The notes under the pieces were generated by a model. That model was not told where the DNA came from, searched no databases, and saw nothing but the letters and a program-made list of their open reading frames with translations. A program made the translations under genes and the position numbers. A stretch of 64,000 nucleotides of DNA from Streptomyces sp. NBC_00091. Its GTDB lineage: Bacteria > Actinomycetota > Actinomycetes > Streptomycetales > Streptomycetaceae. Location of the stretch: the NCBI RefSeq assembly GCF_026343185.1, contig NZ_JAPEMA010000001.1, positions 4,278,001-4,342,000 on the forward strand, given 5' to 3'. Shown one piece after another: positions 25,886 to 33,715 of this stretch; position 1 is the first letter of the stretch; every line of letters begins with the position of its first letter.

Positions 25886-26833
25886 GTGAGCATTTCGTAC
25901 GATTTGAACTCTGCCGGTGAGGGCTCCGAGCCGGCCCCCGGCCGGCCCCTTCCCCGCGTCGGCCTGCTCGGCACCGGTCCCTGGGCCCGCCGCACCCACG
26001 CCCCCGCCCTCGCCGCGCACACCGGCTCCGAGTTCGCCGGAGTATGGGGCCGCCGTCCCGAAGCCGCCGCCGAGCTGGCCCGTGCGCACGGGGTGAAGGT
26101 GTACGAAGACCCCGACGCGCTGTTCGCGGACTGTGACGTCGTGGCCTTCGCCCTGCCGCCGGACGTACAGGCCCCGCTCGCCGTGCGCGCGGCCGCCGCC
26201 GGCTGCCACCTGCTGCTCGACAAGCCCGTCGCCACGACGGTGGAGGACGCCCGCGCCGTGGCCGCGGCCGCAGCCAGGCACCGGGTCGCCTCCGTCGTGT
26301 TCCTCACGCTCCGCTTCGCCGAACCCACCGCCGGGTGGGTCCTCGAACAGGCCGGGCGCTCCGGGTGGTTCACCGCCTCCGCGCACTGGCTCGGCGCGGT
26401 CTTCCCGCCCGCCGGCGAGCCCAGCGCGTACGCCGACTCACCCTGGCGCAAGGCCAAGGGCGGGCTGTGGGACGTCGGCCCGCACGCGCTGTCCGTCCTG
26501 ATCCCGGTCCTGGGCGAGGTCACCGCCGTCACCGCCACCCGGGGCCCCTCCGACCTGGTCCAGCTGGCCCTGCGCCACGCCTCCGGCGCCGCCAGCACCG
26601 CCGTACTCAGCCTGGGCGCGCCGCGCGCGGCCGCCGGGGTGGGGCTGGAACTGCGCGGGGCCGAGGGCGTCTTCGCGCTGCCGGACTGGAGCGACGTACC
26701 GGGCGCCTACGGGCGGGCCCTGGACGCGCTGCTCACCGCCGCCCGCACCGGGACCCCGGACCCGCGCGGGGCGGAGTTCGGGGCCCGGCTGACGGAGATC
26801 CTGGCGGCGGCGGAGGAGCAGCTAGTCACTTGA
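25886..26833 (+). CDS. Gfo/Idh/MocA family NAD(P)-dependent oxidoreductase
   Basis: 315 residues from a GTG at 25886; the open frame further upstream overlaps the GlnR region and is not used. After about 20 variable residues comes the Rossmann site VGLLGTGPWARRTHAPAL (GxGxxA type), then GVWGRRP, the conserved LLLDKPVATTVEDA (catalytic Lys of the EKP/DKP motif, about 112-124), and the C-terminal substrate domain (GGLWDVGPHALSVL). Typical substrates are sugars or cyclitols; none can be named. Its 3' end overlaps the convergent membrane-protein gene by 8 bp. Confidence 0.85.
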   Translation: MSISYDLNSAGEGSEPAPGRPLPRVGLLGTGPWARRTHAPALAAHTGSEFAGVWGRRPEAAAELARAHGVKVYEDPDALFADCDVVAFALPPDVQAPLAVRAAAAGCHLLLDKPVATTVEDARAVAAAAARHRVASVVFLTLRFAEPTAGWVLEQAGRSGWFTASAHWLGAVFPPAGEPSAYADSPWRKAKGGLWDVGPHALSVLIPVLGEVTAVTATRGPSDLVQLALRHASGAASTAVLSLGAPRAAAGVGLELRGAEGVFALPDWSDVPGAYGRALDALLTAARTGTPDPRGAEFGARLTEILAAAEEQLVT

Positions 26834-27353
26834 TCAGCGCGTTGGCCACGATGATGGCCAGCCCGATCGCGGCGTCGGCCAGCCCGATGAGCAGCGCCGA
26901 GGGGATCCGGTAGCCGACCCGGATCGCCACGAAGGCCCCCCAGGCGAAGAGGAGCGCGGTGTTCAGGCCGAGCCCGACGGCCGTCACCCCGTACGGGTCC
27001 CAGTCCGCGATCCCCGCGAGCAGCAGCAGGAGCACCGTGGGCAGGGTGGCGGCGATCATCGGCCACTCGTTCCACAGGGCGCGGGCCAGCAGCCGCCACC
27101 GGTGCGTGACGGAGCCGGCCTGGTGGCCGGCCATGTGGTGCGCGTACCCGTGCGCGAGGGCGGCGGTGGCGGCGGTGACCAGGACCCAGCTGGCGTCGTA
27201 GAAGGGGGTGTACTCCCCGCCCTTCTGGTCCAGCGCGGCCAGCAGCCCGCTGGCCAGCACGGTCCCGTAGACCCCGCCGAACATCCAGTCGGCCCCCCGC
27301 CGCGGCGGCGCGATCGGATACCCGCTGGGGGTGGGCTTCGACTGCTCGGTCAT
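26826..27353 (-). CDS. Integral membrane protein of unknown function
   Basis: 175 residues with about four to five predicted membrane helices (VYGTVLASGLLAAL, ASWVLVTAATAALAHGYAHH, MIAATLPTVLLLLLAG, AVGLGLNTALLFAWGAF, IGLADAAIGLAIIVANA). A His-rich turn (HGYAHHMAGHQAG) between helices 2 and 3 is the only distinctive feature. No family recognised with certainty. Confidence 0.65.
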   Translation of the reverse strand: MTEQSKPTPSGYPIAPPRRGADWMFGGVYGTVLASGLLAALDQKGGEYTPFYDASWVLVTAATAALAHGYAHHMAGHQAGSVTHRWRLLARALWNEWPMIAATLPTVLLLLLAGIADWDPYGVTAVGLGLNTALLFAWGAFVAIRVGYRIPSALLIGLADAAIGLAIIVANALIK

Positions 27354-27471
27354 GGCGGGTCCTTTGGTGCGATTCGTCCCTTATGGCTCTGGGGTCACCC
27401 TAGGGGGTGGGCCGTTGGCCGGTCGTTAGGGTGAGGTGATCGTTTCCTGAAGAAAGGCCACGTAGCTCACC

Positions 27472-28404
27472 GTGAGCCAGACGCGCCCCCACACCCTGTT
27501 CTCCTTCGGCACGCTGATGGACCCGAAGGTCCAGACCGCCCTCTTCGGCCGGGCCGTGCCCAGCTTCCCCGCGTCGCTGGCCGGCCATACGACCAGACCG
27601 CTGCGGATCACCGACCCGGCCGTGATCGCCGCCAGCGGCCTCGACGTACACCTGATCCTGGAGCGCAGGATCGGCGCCGTGGTCGAGGGAGCCGTCCTGC
27701 ACCTCACCGACGAGGAGCTCGCCGCGGCCGACGCCTACGAGGTCGACGACTACGTCCGCCGACGGGTGGTCCTCTCCTCCGGGGAGAGCGCCTGGGCCTA
27801 CCTGGACGCCAAACCGCTGCGCCCGGCGGCGCGCATCGTGATCGTGGGCGACAGCATCGCCTACGGCCGCTGCGATCCGCAGGGAGGGTGGGCGGCCCAC
27901 CTGGCGGCCGCCCACATCGCCGGGAACGAGGTCGACCACCGGGTCTTCAACCTGGCCATACCCGGCAGCACCCTGGCGGACGTCAGCGAGCAGACGCCCC
28001 CGCTGCTGGCTCCCCGCCGGCCCGACACCATCCTCCTCGCCGCGGGCATCAACGACAGCGCCCAGCCGCTCTCCGACCCCGACGCCGACGGACTCGCGCA
28101 CCTCGCGGACAGCCTCGACTCGCTGGCGGCCCTGGCCCATGGGCTGGGCGCGCGCCTCGTCGTCCTGGGACCGGTCTGGCTCGACGAGGAACGCACCGCG
28201 GACTACGAGGGCCTGCGGTTCACGCGGGCCCGGGCGCTGGCCCTGCGCGCGTCCCTGCGGGCCTGGTGCGAGGAGCACCACGTCGACTACCTCGACATGT
28301 GGGAGCCGCTGAGCGAGAACCCCGGACTGCTCGTCGACGGAGTGCACCCCACCCCCGAAGGGCACAAGGAGCTCCACCGGCACCTCGAGGCCGTCGGCCG
28401 CTGA
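27472..28404 (+). CDS. Gamma-glutamylcyclotransferase-like/SGNH hydrolase fusion
   Basis: 310 residues from a GTG at 27472. Residues about 1-118 form a GGCT/AIG2-like domain (HTLFSFGTLMDPKVQTALFG for the YGTL-like loop, then EGAVLHLTDEELAAADAYE). Residues about 120-310 form a GDSL/SGNH hydrolase: block I IVGDSIAYG with the nucleophile Ser (near 126), block III AAGINDSAQ with Asn (near 191), block V DGVHPTPEG with Asp and His (near 287-290). No signal peptide. Both catalytic modules look intact. GGCT-like domains release 5-oxoproline from gamma-glutamyl amines; SGNH domains cut esters. The joint substrate is unknown. Confidence 0.82.
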   Translation: MSQTRPHTLFSFGTLMDPKVQTALFGRAVPSFPASLAGHTTRPLRITDPAVIAASGLDVHLILERRIGAVVEGAVLHLTDEELAAADAYEVDDYVRRRVVLSSGESAWAYLDAKPLRPAARIVIVGDSIAYGRCDPQGGWAAHLAAAHIAGNEVDHRVFNLAIPGSTLADVSEQTPPLLAPRRPDTILLAAGINDSAQPLSDPDADGLAHLADSLDSLAALAHGLGARLVVLGPVWLDEERTADYEGLRFTRARALALRASLRAWCEEHHVDYLDMWEPLSENPGLLVDGVHPTPEGHKELHRHLEAVGR

Positions 28405-28411
28405 GCCGTCG

Positions 28412-28447
28412 CCGGGCGGGGGTGCACCTGGGTACACCCCCGCCCGG
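28412..28447 (+). terminator. Hairpin after the GGCT-SGNH gene
   Basis: A 13-bp stem CCGGGCGGGGGTG / CACCCCCGCCCGG with a 10-base loop, 8 bp past the stop. Confidence 0.75.
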
Positions 28448-28526
28448 GGGCCAGGTGCAGTGGCCGGAGCCGCGCGACCCCGCATCGTCGTCCGTGTAGG
28501 GATACGAGCAGACGGGCGGGGCGGTC

Positions 28527-29324
28527 ATGGCAGCGGTGGAGTGCGTGGAACCGGCGGGACGCGGCGGGATGTGGGGCGCGGCGGGGGTGTTCACCGCGGT
28601 GGCCTTCGTGGCGGCCGGGGCGCTGGGGGCGATACAGCCCGGGACCGGCGTGCCCACCGAGGTGGTGCAGCTGACCCAGTTCGGGCCTGCCCTCGGGGTG
28701 GGCGTGGTCGCCCTGTACCGGTGGAAGTGGACCCGCGAACTACTGCGGGGCGGGGGCGAACGGCAGGCCGCCGGTCGCGCGTTGGCCCTCCTCGGCGCCG
28801 CCGGGCTGATCGTCGCCCTCACCGTGCTCGCGTACGGGCTGGCCTCCGGCTCCGCGGGCCTCACACCCCCCGGAGCCCTGCACCACCCCCTCGTACTGAT
28901 CGCGGCCGCGCAGCTCGTGGGGGCCTGCGCCGAGGAGATCGGCTGGCGCTGCTTCCTCCAGCCGCTGCTGCGCACCCGGCTCGGGACGCTCGCCGCGTCG
29001 GTGACGGTGGGCCTGGTGTGGGGCGTCTGGCACGTACCGGTCTTCGCGCAGGCCCCGGCCTACGCCGCGGGCTTCCTCCTCGCCACCGTCGCCATGTCGG
29101 TCGTACTGGGCGTGGCACTCGAGGGCACGGGCGGCGCGTACCGCCTGCTGCTCGCGGGCGGCTTCCACACGCTCGTCAACCTCGGGCTGCTCCTCTTCAT
29201 GGACGAGGAGTCCGGGGCGGTCCTGCCGATGCTCTGCTTCGGGCTCTCCTGCCTGGTGGTCGCCCTGGCCTGGGCCGCTCGGCGCGCCTCGGATCCCGTA
29301 CCGGCTACCGTGCACGGGACATGA
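28527..29324 (+). CDS. CPBP family intramembrane metalloprotease
   Basis: 265 residues, six to eight membrane helices. The three CPBP/Abi motifs are present: CAEEIGWRCFLQPLL (EExxxR, near 132-146), WGVWHVPVF (FxxxH-like, near 169-177) and GGFHTLVNLG (His plus Asn, near 211-220). This predicts an intramembrane glutamate protease/CAAX-like peptidase. The stop overlaps the start of the histidine kinase gene (ATGA), so protease, kinase and regulator form one operon. Confidence 0.88.
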   Translation: MAAVECVEPAGRGGMWGAAGVFTAVAFVAAGALGAIQPGTGVPTEVVQLTQFGPALGVGVVALYRWKWTRELLRGGGERQAAGRALALLGAAGLIVALTVLAYGLASGSAGLTPPGALHHPLVLIAAAQLVGACAEEIGWRCFLQPLLRTRLGTLAASVTVGLVWGVWHVPVFAQAPAYAAGFLLATVAMSVVLGVALEGTGGAYRLLLAGGFHTLVNLGLLLFMDEESGAVLPMLCFGLSCLVVALAWAARRASDPVPATVHGT

Positions 29325-30559
29325 GTTCGAACACCTTCCGCTGCCGCTTCGCCGCCGTCGGCCGCTGTCAGCTGGCCGGCCTGCTGGGCCTGGCGGTGGC
29401 CGCCGTGGGCACGTCGCTGTTGCTGGCCCTCGGCCTCGGCCTCGGCCACTGGACGCTGCCGCCGGCCGCGGCCGCGCTGCGCCGGTACGCCGACCGTGCC
29501 CGCGACCGGGCCACCCGGTGGTCGGGCGTGCGGATCAGCCCGCCGGACCCGCTCCCGCGGATGGCCGGGGCCCGCGCGGTCCTGGCCGACGCGGGATTCC
29601 GGCGGGAACTCGCCTGGGCGTGGCTGGAGCCCCTGGTGGGCGGTCTGCTGGTCGCCGTACCGCCGTCCCTCGTCGTGTACGGGGTGTTCGGGGCGCTCGT
29701 CCAGCCCTTCGTGTGGCGGCTGCTCGGCGACGGCAACTGGTACGCCTTCGTCCCCGTCCACAGCACCGCCACGATGGTCGCGGCACTCCTCCTGGGCCTC
29801 GCCCTCACGGCCGCCGGCCTCCTCCTCGCCCCCACCGTCCTGCGCCTGCACGCCCGCTGGAGCCGGCTGCTCCTCGCCGCGCCCCGCAGCTTCGAACTCA
29901 CCCGCCGCATCGAGCAGCTGACCGACACGCGGACCGTCGCACTGGACAGCCAGGCGGCCGAACTCCAGCGCATCGAGCGGGACCTGCACGACGGGGCGCA
30001 GGCCCGGCTCGTCGCGCTCGGGATGCGCCTCGACAGCGCGACCCGCCTGCTCGAGCAGGATCCGCCGGCCGCCCGCGCCGCGCTGCTGGAGGTGCGCGAG
30101 CTCTCCGCGCGGGCCCTTCAGGACCTGCGCGACCTGGTCCGGGGCATCCAGCCGCCGGTCCTCACCGACCGCGGCCTGGGCGACGCCGTGCGCTCACTGG
30201 CCCTCGACAGCTTCCTCGACGTGCACGTCGAGGCCCGCCTGACCGGGCGGCTGCCGGCCGCGGTGGAATCCGCCGGCTATTTCGCGGTCAACGAGCTCCT
30301 GGCCAACGCGGCGAAGCACTCCGGCGCCGACCGCGTCGACATCGCCCTCGCCCACGACGGCCTACGGCTGCGCATCACCGTGACCGACGACGGCGGCGGC
30401 GGGGCGGACCCCGCCCGGGGGACCGGACTGCTCGGCGTCCGGAGGCGATTGGCTACCTTCGACGGGAGCCTCGCCCTGCACAGCCCGCAGGGCGGACCGA
30501 CCACAGTGACCCTGGAGATCCCGTGCGCGTCGTCCTTGCCGAAGACCTCTTCCTCCTGA
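29321..30559 (+). CDS. Two-component sensor histidine kinase (HisKA_3/NarL type)
   Basis: 412 residues from the ATG at 29321, which overlaps the protease stop. The N-terminal half has several membrane helices (about 17-50, 105-130, 150-175). The HisKA_3 motif IERDLHDGAQARLVALGMRL (phospho-acceptor His near 228) is followed by the HATPase domain: NELLANAAKHSGAD (N box), VTDDGGGGAD (G1) and GLLGVRRRL (G2). It should phosphorylate the response regulator encoded next; the two genes overlap by 37 bp. Confidence 0.92.
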   Translation: MSSNTFRCRFAAVGRCQLAGLLGLAVAAVGTSLLLALGLGLGHWTLPPAAAALRRYADRARDRATRWSGVRISPPDPLPRMAGARAVLADAGFRRELAWAWLEPLVGGLLVAVPPSLVVYGVFGALVQPFVWRLLGDGNWYAFVPVHSTATMVAALLLGLALTAAGLLLAPTVLRLHARWSRLLLAAPRSFELTRRIEQLTDTRTVALDSQAAELQRIERDLHDGAQARLVALGMRLDSATRLLEQDPPAARAALLEVRELSARALQDLRDLVRGIQPPVLTDRGLGDAVRSLALDSFLDVHVEARLTGRLPAAVESAGYFAVNELLANAAKHSGADRVDIALAHDGLRLRITVTDDGGGGADPARGTGLLGVRRRLATFDGSLALHSPQGGPTTVTLEIPCASSLPKTSSS

Positions 30560-31167
30560 GGGACGGCCTGGTCCGCACGCTCCGGGAGCACGGCTTCGAC
30601 ATCGTCGCCGCCGTCGACAACGGCCCCTCCCTCCTGCGCGCCCTGCTGGAGGAGAAGCCGGACGTCGCGGTCGTCGACGTCCGCCTGCCGCCGACCTTCA
30701 CCGACGAGGGCCTCCAGGCCGCCCTCGAAGCCCGCCGGCACCATCGCGGCCTGCCCGTCCTCGTCCTCTCCCAGTACGTCGACCAGCTCTACGCGAACGA
30801 GCTGCTCGCCAGCGACGACGGCGGCGTGGGCTACCTGCTCAAGGACCGTGTCACCGACACCGGCCAGTTCGTCGACGCCGTACGCCGCGTCGCCGCCGGC
30901 GGCACCGTCCTGGACCCGCAGGTGATCGCCCGGCTCCTGTCGCGCGGCGACGCCCGGGGCACCATCTCCGCCCTCTCCTCCCGGGAACGCGACGTCCTGG
31001 AACTGATGGCGGAGGGCCGCTCGAACGCCGCCATCGCCGCCACCCTCCACTTCAGCGAGAGCGCCGTCGCGAAACACACGGCGAGCATCTTCGCCAAGCT
31101 GGGCATAGCCCCCTCCACCGAAGACAACCGCCGCGTCCTGGCCGTCCTCGCCTACCTCCGCCGCTAG
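30523..31167 (+). CDS. NarL/LuxR family response regulator
   Basis: 214 residues from a GTG at 30523 preceded by GGAGATCC, inside the end of the kinase gene. The receiver domain (1-125) has the acidic pair AED (about 7-8), phospho-acceptor Asp in VAVVDVRLPP (near 53) and Lys in YLLKDRV. The LuxR helix-turn-helix is ALSSRERDVLELMAEGRSNA, then SESAVAKHTASIFAKL (about 150-200). Partner of the kinase; targets unknown, though autoregulation of the three-gene operon is common in such systems. Confidence 0.93.
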   Translation: MRVVLAEDLFLLRDGLVRTLREHGFDIVAAVDNGPSLLRALLEEKPDVAVVDVRLPPTFTDEGLQAALEARRHHRGLPVLVLSQYVDQLYANELLASDDGGVGYLLKDRVTDTGQFVDAVRRVAAGGTVLDPQVIARLLSRGDARGTISALSSRERDVLELMAEGRSNAAIAATLHFSESAVAKHTASIFAKLGIAPSTEDNRRVLAVLAYLRR

Positions 31168-31236
31168 GCCCTTGTGGTGCAGGTATCAGCCCAAGACGGC
31201 CGCTGGACGCTGAGCCGGGAGAAGCGCGTAGCGATC

Positions 31237-31298
31237 TGCCGCGCCCGGGCCCCCGGCCCTGGGCCAGGGCTGGACGGGCCCGGATGCCCGGCGCGGCA
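31237..31298 (+). terminator. Branched hairpin after the response regulator
   Basis: An outer stem TGCCGCGCC(C)GGGC / GCCCGGCGCGGCA with one bulged C encloses a second hairpin GCCCTG-GGC-CAGGGC (31256-31270). Probably the operon terminator, or part of a longer structured intergenic RNA together with the element at 31363. The 31168-31236 stretch shows nothing else. Confidence 0.5.
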
Positions 31299-31362
31299 AG
31301 GGGAAGCCCCTCGCCTCATCGCTGAGGTACCCGCCCCTCCAACCATGCCCCGTGACCGTTCT

Positions 31363-31513
31363 TTTGGGGGGTTCCCGGCAGTCCTTTGTCTTTCCGGGGC
31401 GGGACGGTCTGTCAAGGGTGGCCGAAGGCCATCGCGAAGCGACGCGACGAAGGAGCGCCCTTGACGGGCCGGCCCGAACCGGAAGGACGATGGGACTGAC
31501 GGGAAACCCCCAA
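31363..31513. repeat. Large imperfect inverted-repeat element with nested GAA hairpins
   Basis: Arms 31363-31420 and 31456-31513 are about 80% complementary over 58 bp, beginning TTTGGGGG and ending CCCCCAAA. The 35-bp centre holds two small hairpins, GGCCGAAGGCC (31420-31430 region) and TCGCGAAGCGA (31432-31442). Many mismatches are U/G-compatible in RNA, which favours an RNA structure over a plain DNA repeat. No open frame with gene-like codon use covers it. It may be a MITE-like repeat or a structured RNA; I cannot name a family. Confidence 0.6.
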
Positions 31514-31536
31514 ACCAGCCCTGAGACCGCCCAGGG

Positions 31537-31737
31537 TCAGCCGGCTGCCGTGATCCCGTCCAGGAACGTGTCCCAGGTGGCGGGCGCCACCGCCAGCTCG
31601 GGGCCGCCCGTCACTTTGGAGTCCCGGATGCGAATGGTGCCCGCGCCGACGGCAACCTCGATGCAGTTTCCTTGGTCGGCCCCGCTGTGGCTGGACTTTA
31701 TCCAGCCGTCCTGCTCCGGGGGCGGATGCATCTTCAC
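31537..31737 (-). CDS. DUF397 domain protein
   Basis: 66 residues, one DUF397 domain: WIKSSHSGADQGNCIEVAVG, IRIRDSKVTGGPELAVAPAT and TWDTFLDGI. In Streptomyces these small proteins pair with WhiJ/Scr1-type XRE regulators, and some pairs behave as toxin-antitoxin-like or developmental regulators. Its start overlaps the stop of the XRE gene by 4 bp (ATGA), indicating translational coupling. Confidence 0.92.
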   Translation of the reverse strand: MKMHPPPEQDGWIKSSHSGADQGNCIEVAVGAGTIRIRDSKVTGGPELAVAPATWDTFLDGITAAG

Positions 31738-32543
31738 GTGAGTTTCTCCATCTGCTGTCTGATGAGGTCCGCGCTGCGCCGCGCGGGAAGGGCCTCGCCC
31801 ATCAGGTCCTCGAAGGCACGCTGTGCTGCCCGCACATGCTCGAGGTCTTCGATGATTTCGGAACTACGGTACGCCTCCACGCAAACGACGGTCATGTGGC
31901 TGGGGGCTGTGAGGAAGCTCGCCGAGCTCGTGATCATCAAGTGGGCCTCTGCGTCAAGAGGGAGCACGCGGATGCCGATGGTGGGGTGCTCCATGTGTGT
32001 AAGAAGCGCGCTGAGCTGACCTCGCATCACATCGCGATGGCCCAAGTGGCGGTGGAGTACGGATTCGCACAGCACCACCCGCACCTCGGGAGGAGCGGCT
32101 CCCCGGAGGATGTCCTGTCGCGTGAGCCGGGCGCGTACGGCCTTCGTGATCTCGGCCTCGCTGGCGCGAGGGTCCCCTTTGCAGAGGATGGCGCGGGCGT
32201 AGTCGCTGGTCTGGAGCAGCCCTGGCACGACGTGCTGGGACCACTCCCAGATGGCGATTGCCTTCCGCTCCAGCTTCATGCGACGTCGGTGCATTGCCGG
32301 AAAGCTCTGTGCCACAGCCTCCTCGTAGAGCTGCTTGAACAAGCCGTCCGTCTTGAAGATCTGGTCCAGTACCGCCGGCAGTTCCGGCGGGATCGGCCCC
32401 TCCCCTGACTCCAAGCGGCTGACCGTGCTCTTCGACGTACGCGCCAGACGGGCCGTGTCCGTCTGGGTCAGTCGGCGTTCCGGGTAGAGCTCCCTGGCGC
32501 TCTTGAGTTCTTCGGCGAATCGGCGGCGTGGATCCGAGTCCAC
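31734..32543 (-). CDS. XRE-DUF5753 regulator (WhiJ/Scr1-like)
   Basis: 269 residues from the GTG at 32543, chosen because GGAAGGGGG precedes it; an ATG at 32570 lacks a ribosome site. The N-terminal helix-turn-helix (LTQTDTARLARTSKSTVSRLE, with LESGEGPIP after it; about 25-50) is followed by the DUF5753 domain (HVVPGLLQTSDYARAIL, then VVLCESVLHRHLG, IRVLPLDAEAH). Together with the DUF397 gene and the divergent ATPase at 32741 it forms the classical three-part Streptomyces cassette linked to antibiotic production and development in characterised cases. Specific targets are unknown. Confidence 0.9.
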   Translation of the reverse strand: MDSDPRRRFAEELKSARELYPERRLTQTDTARLARTSKSTVSRLESGEGPIPPELPAVLDQIFKTDGLFKQLYEEAVAQSFPAMHRRRMKLERKAIAIWEWSQHVVPGLLQTSDYARAILCKGDPRASEAEITKAVRARLTRQDILRGAAPPEVRVVLCESVLHRHLGHRDVMRGQLSALLTHMEHPTIGIRVLPLDAEAHLMITSSASFLTAPSHMTVVCVEAYRSSEIIEDLEHVRAAQRAFEDLMGEALPARRSADLIRQQMEKLT

Positions 32544-32740
32544 AGACGCGCCCCCTTCCCACGTTCCCATGCGGTTGGTCACGACCGGACCCGACGCGTT
32601 CTCGCAGGTCAAACGAGCCGGAATATGCCGCTCCGACCAAAGCGCAGATCGGTCACCCGAACGCTTTCGATCGTAGCTCCCACTCCGTAACTCTGGCCTC
32701 ACGCAAGGTGATTGAGCACTCGAACGAATGGTGGGATGTC

Positions 32741-33226
32741 ATGCATGACGCGTCAGGTGACGACGACGCCCAGTGGCTAGCCGGCGTCCTCCCCCAGCTC
32801 GACCGCGCATGGGCGGATCTGGTCACCGGGCTGGACGCCGCGCTGCAAGGTCTCGTCTTCGTGCAGCGGTTCAGTGCCACCCCGCGCGGCGCCCGCCTCG
32901 CCCGCCATCTCGCCCTCGTGCAGCTGCACGCCTGGGGGATTCCGCACGGTAGCGCGGCGGCCGACGGCATCGGGCTCGTCATCGCCGAGCTCGCCGCCAA
33001 CGCCGTGACGCACGGCCGGGTGCCCGGGCGGGACTTCGAGCTGCGGGTCACCCGGCTCGACGCGGTGGTGCGGGTCGAGGTGTCCGACGGGCGGCGGAAC
33101 GAGCGGCCCCGGCCCCGGGAGAGCGGCTACGGGCTGCTGCTCGTCGGGGCGGTCGCCACCGCCTGGGGGGTCGCCGACCGGGTGGTCGGCAAGACCGTGT
33201 GGGCCGACTGCCCCCTCAGGCGCTGA
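32741..33226 (+). CDS. ATP-binding protein, RsbW/anti-sigma-like HATPase
   Basis: 161 residues from the ATG at 32741 (GGTGGG upstream); a GTG at 32708 is an alternative. The GHKL ATPase N box is IGLVIAELAANAVTHGRVPG (about 85-104), then a DGRR segment in place of the usual G1 aspartate region, and GYGLLLVGAVATAWGV near the end. These kinases are relatives of SpoIIAB/RsbW without known sigma partner here and usually neighbour XRE-DUF397 pairs. Its end overlaps the convergent MarR gene by 11 bp. Confidence 0.82.
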   Translation: MHDASGDDDAQWLAGVLPQLDRAWADLVTGLDAALQGLVFVQRFSATPRGARLARHLALVQLHAWGIPHGSAAADGIGLVIAELAANAVTHGRVPGRDFELRVTRLDAVVRVEVSDGRRNERPRPRESGYGLLLVGAVATAWGVADRVVGKTVWADCPLRR

Positions 33227-33650
33227 ACGCCTCGTGGGCTGCCGTCAGGAAGCGGCGGATCGTGTCCCGTTCGGCGGGGGAGAGGGGCGCCAGGGCCCCG
33301 AGCAGGGCGTCGATCGCCGGGCCGAAGAACTCCTGGCCCAGGCGGACCGCCTCCGGCCGGACCCGCAGTAGGACACGGCGGCGGTCGAGGGGATCACGGA
33401 CGCGTTCCACGTGGCCCAGGCGCTCCAGGCGGTCGATCGCGGCCGTGGTGCCCGCCGAGTTGAGGCCCAGCCGCGTGCCCAGCAGGCCCACCGTGGCCGG
33501 CTCGTCGGCGCGGGCCGCGTCCAGGAGGCAGATCAAGGCCCGCACGTCGGTGGGGTGCATGCCGTTGGCGGCGGCGAACTCCGCCTGGCGCAGCCCGAAT
33601 TCGACGGTCACCGCCCGCAGCAGGTGCACCAGTCCAAGGTTGTCGTCCAC
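33216..33650 (-). CDS. MarR family transcriptional regulator
   Basis: 144 residues with a MarR fold: ALICLLDAARADEPATVGLL, recognition helix LNSAGTTAAIDRLERLGHVE, and the wing DPLDRRRVLLRV. Divergent from an alpha/beta hydrolase gene; a perfect palindrome lies in the 65-bp gap, making repression of both genes likely. Confidence 0.9.
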   Translation of the reverse strand: MDDNLGLVHLLRAVTVEFGLRQAEFAAANGMHPTDVRALICLLDAARADEPATVGLLGTRLGLNSAGTTAAIDRLERLGHVERVRDPLDRRRVLLRVRPEAVRLGQEFFGPAIDALLGALAPLSPAERDTIRRFLTAAHEAFSA

Positions 33651-33663
33651 ATCGCCTCCGGCC

Positions 33664-33685
33664 TAGAATCTCTCGCTGAGCGAGA
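33664..33685 (+). promoter_or_regulatory. MarR operator overlapping the hydrolase promoter
   Basis: TCTCGCT-G-AGCGAGA (33671-33685) is a perfect 7-1-7 palindrome directly after a TAGAAT -10 box (33664-33669) for the plus-strand hydrolase gene, where bound repressor would block transcription. Confidence 0.65.
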
Positions 33686-33715
33686 TTATCGCCCAGCGAG
33701 GCATTGGAGCCAGCC

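Noticed and set aside
31537..33226. XRE-DUF397-ATPase locus as a new defence system
   Set aside because: It matches the known Streptomyces WhiJ/Scr1-type cassette; no nuclease or effector is adjacent.
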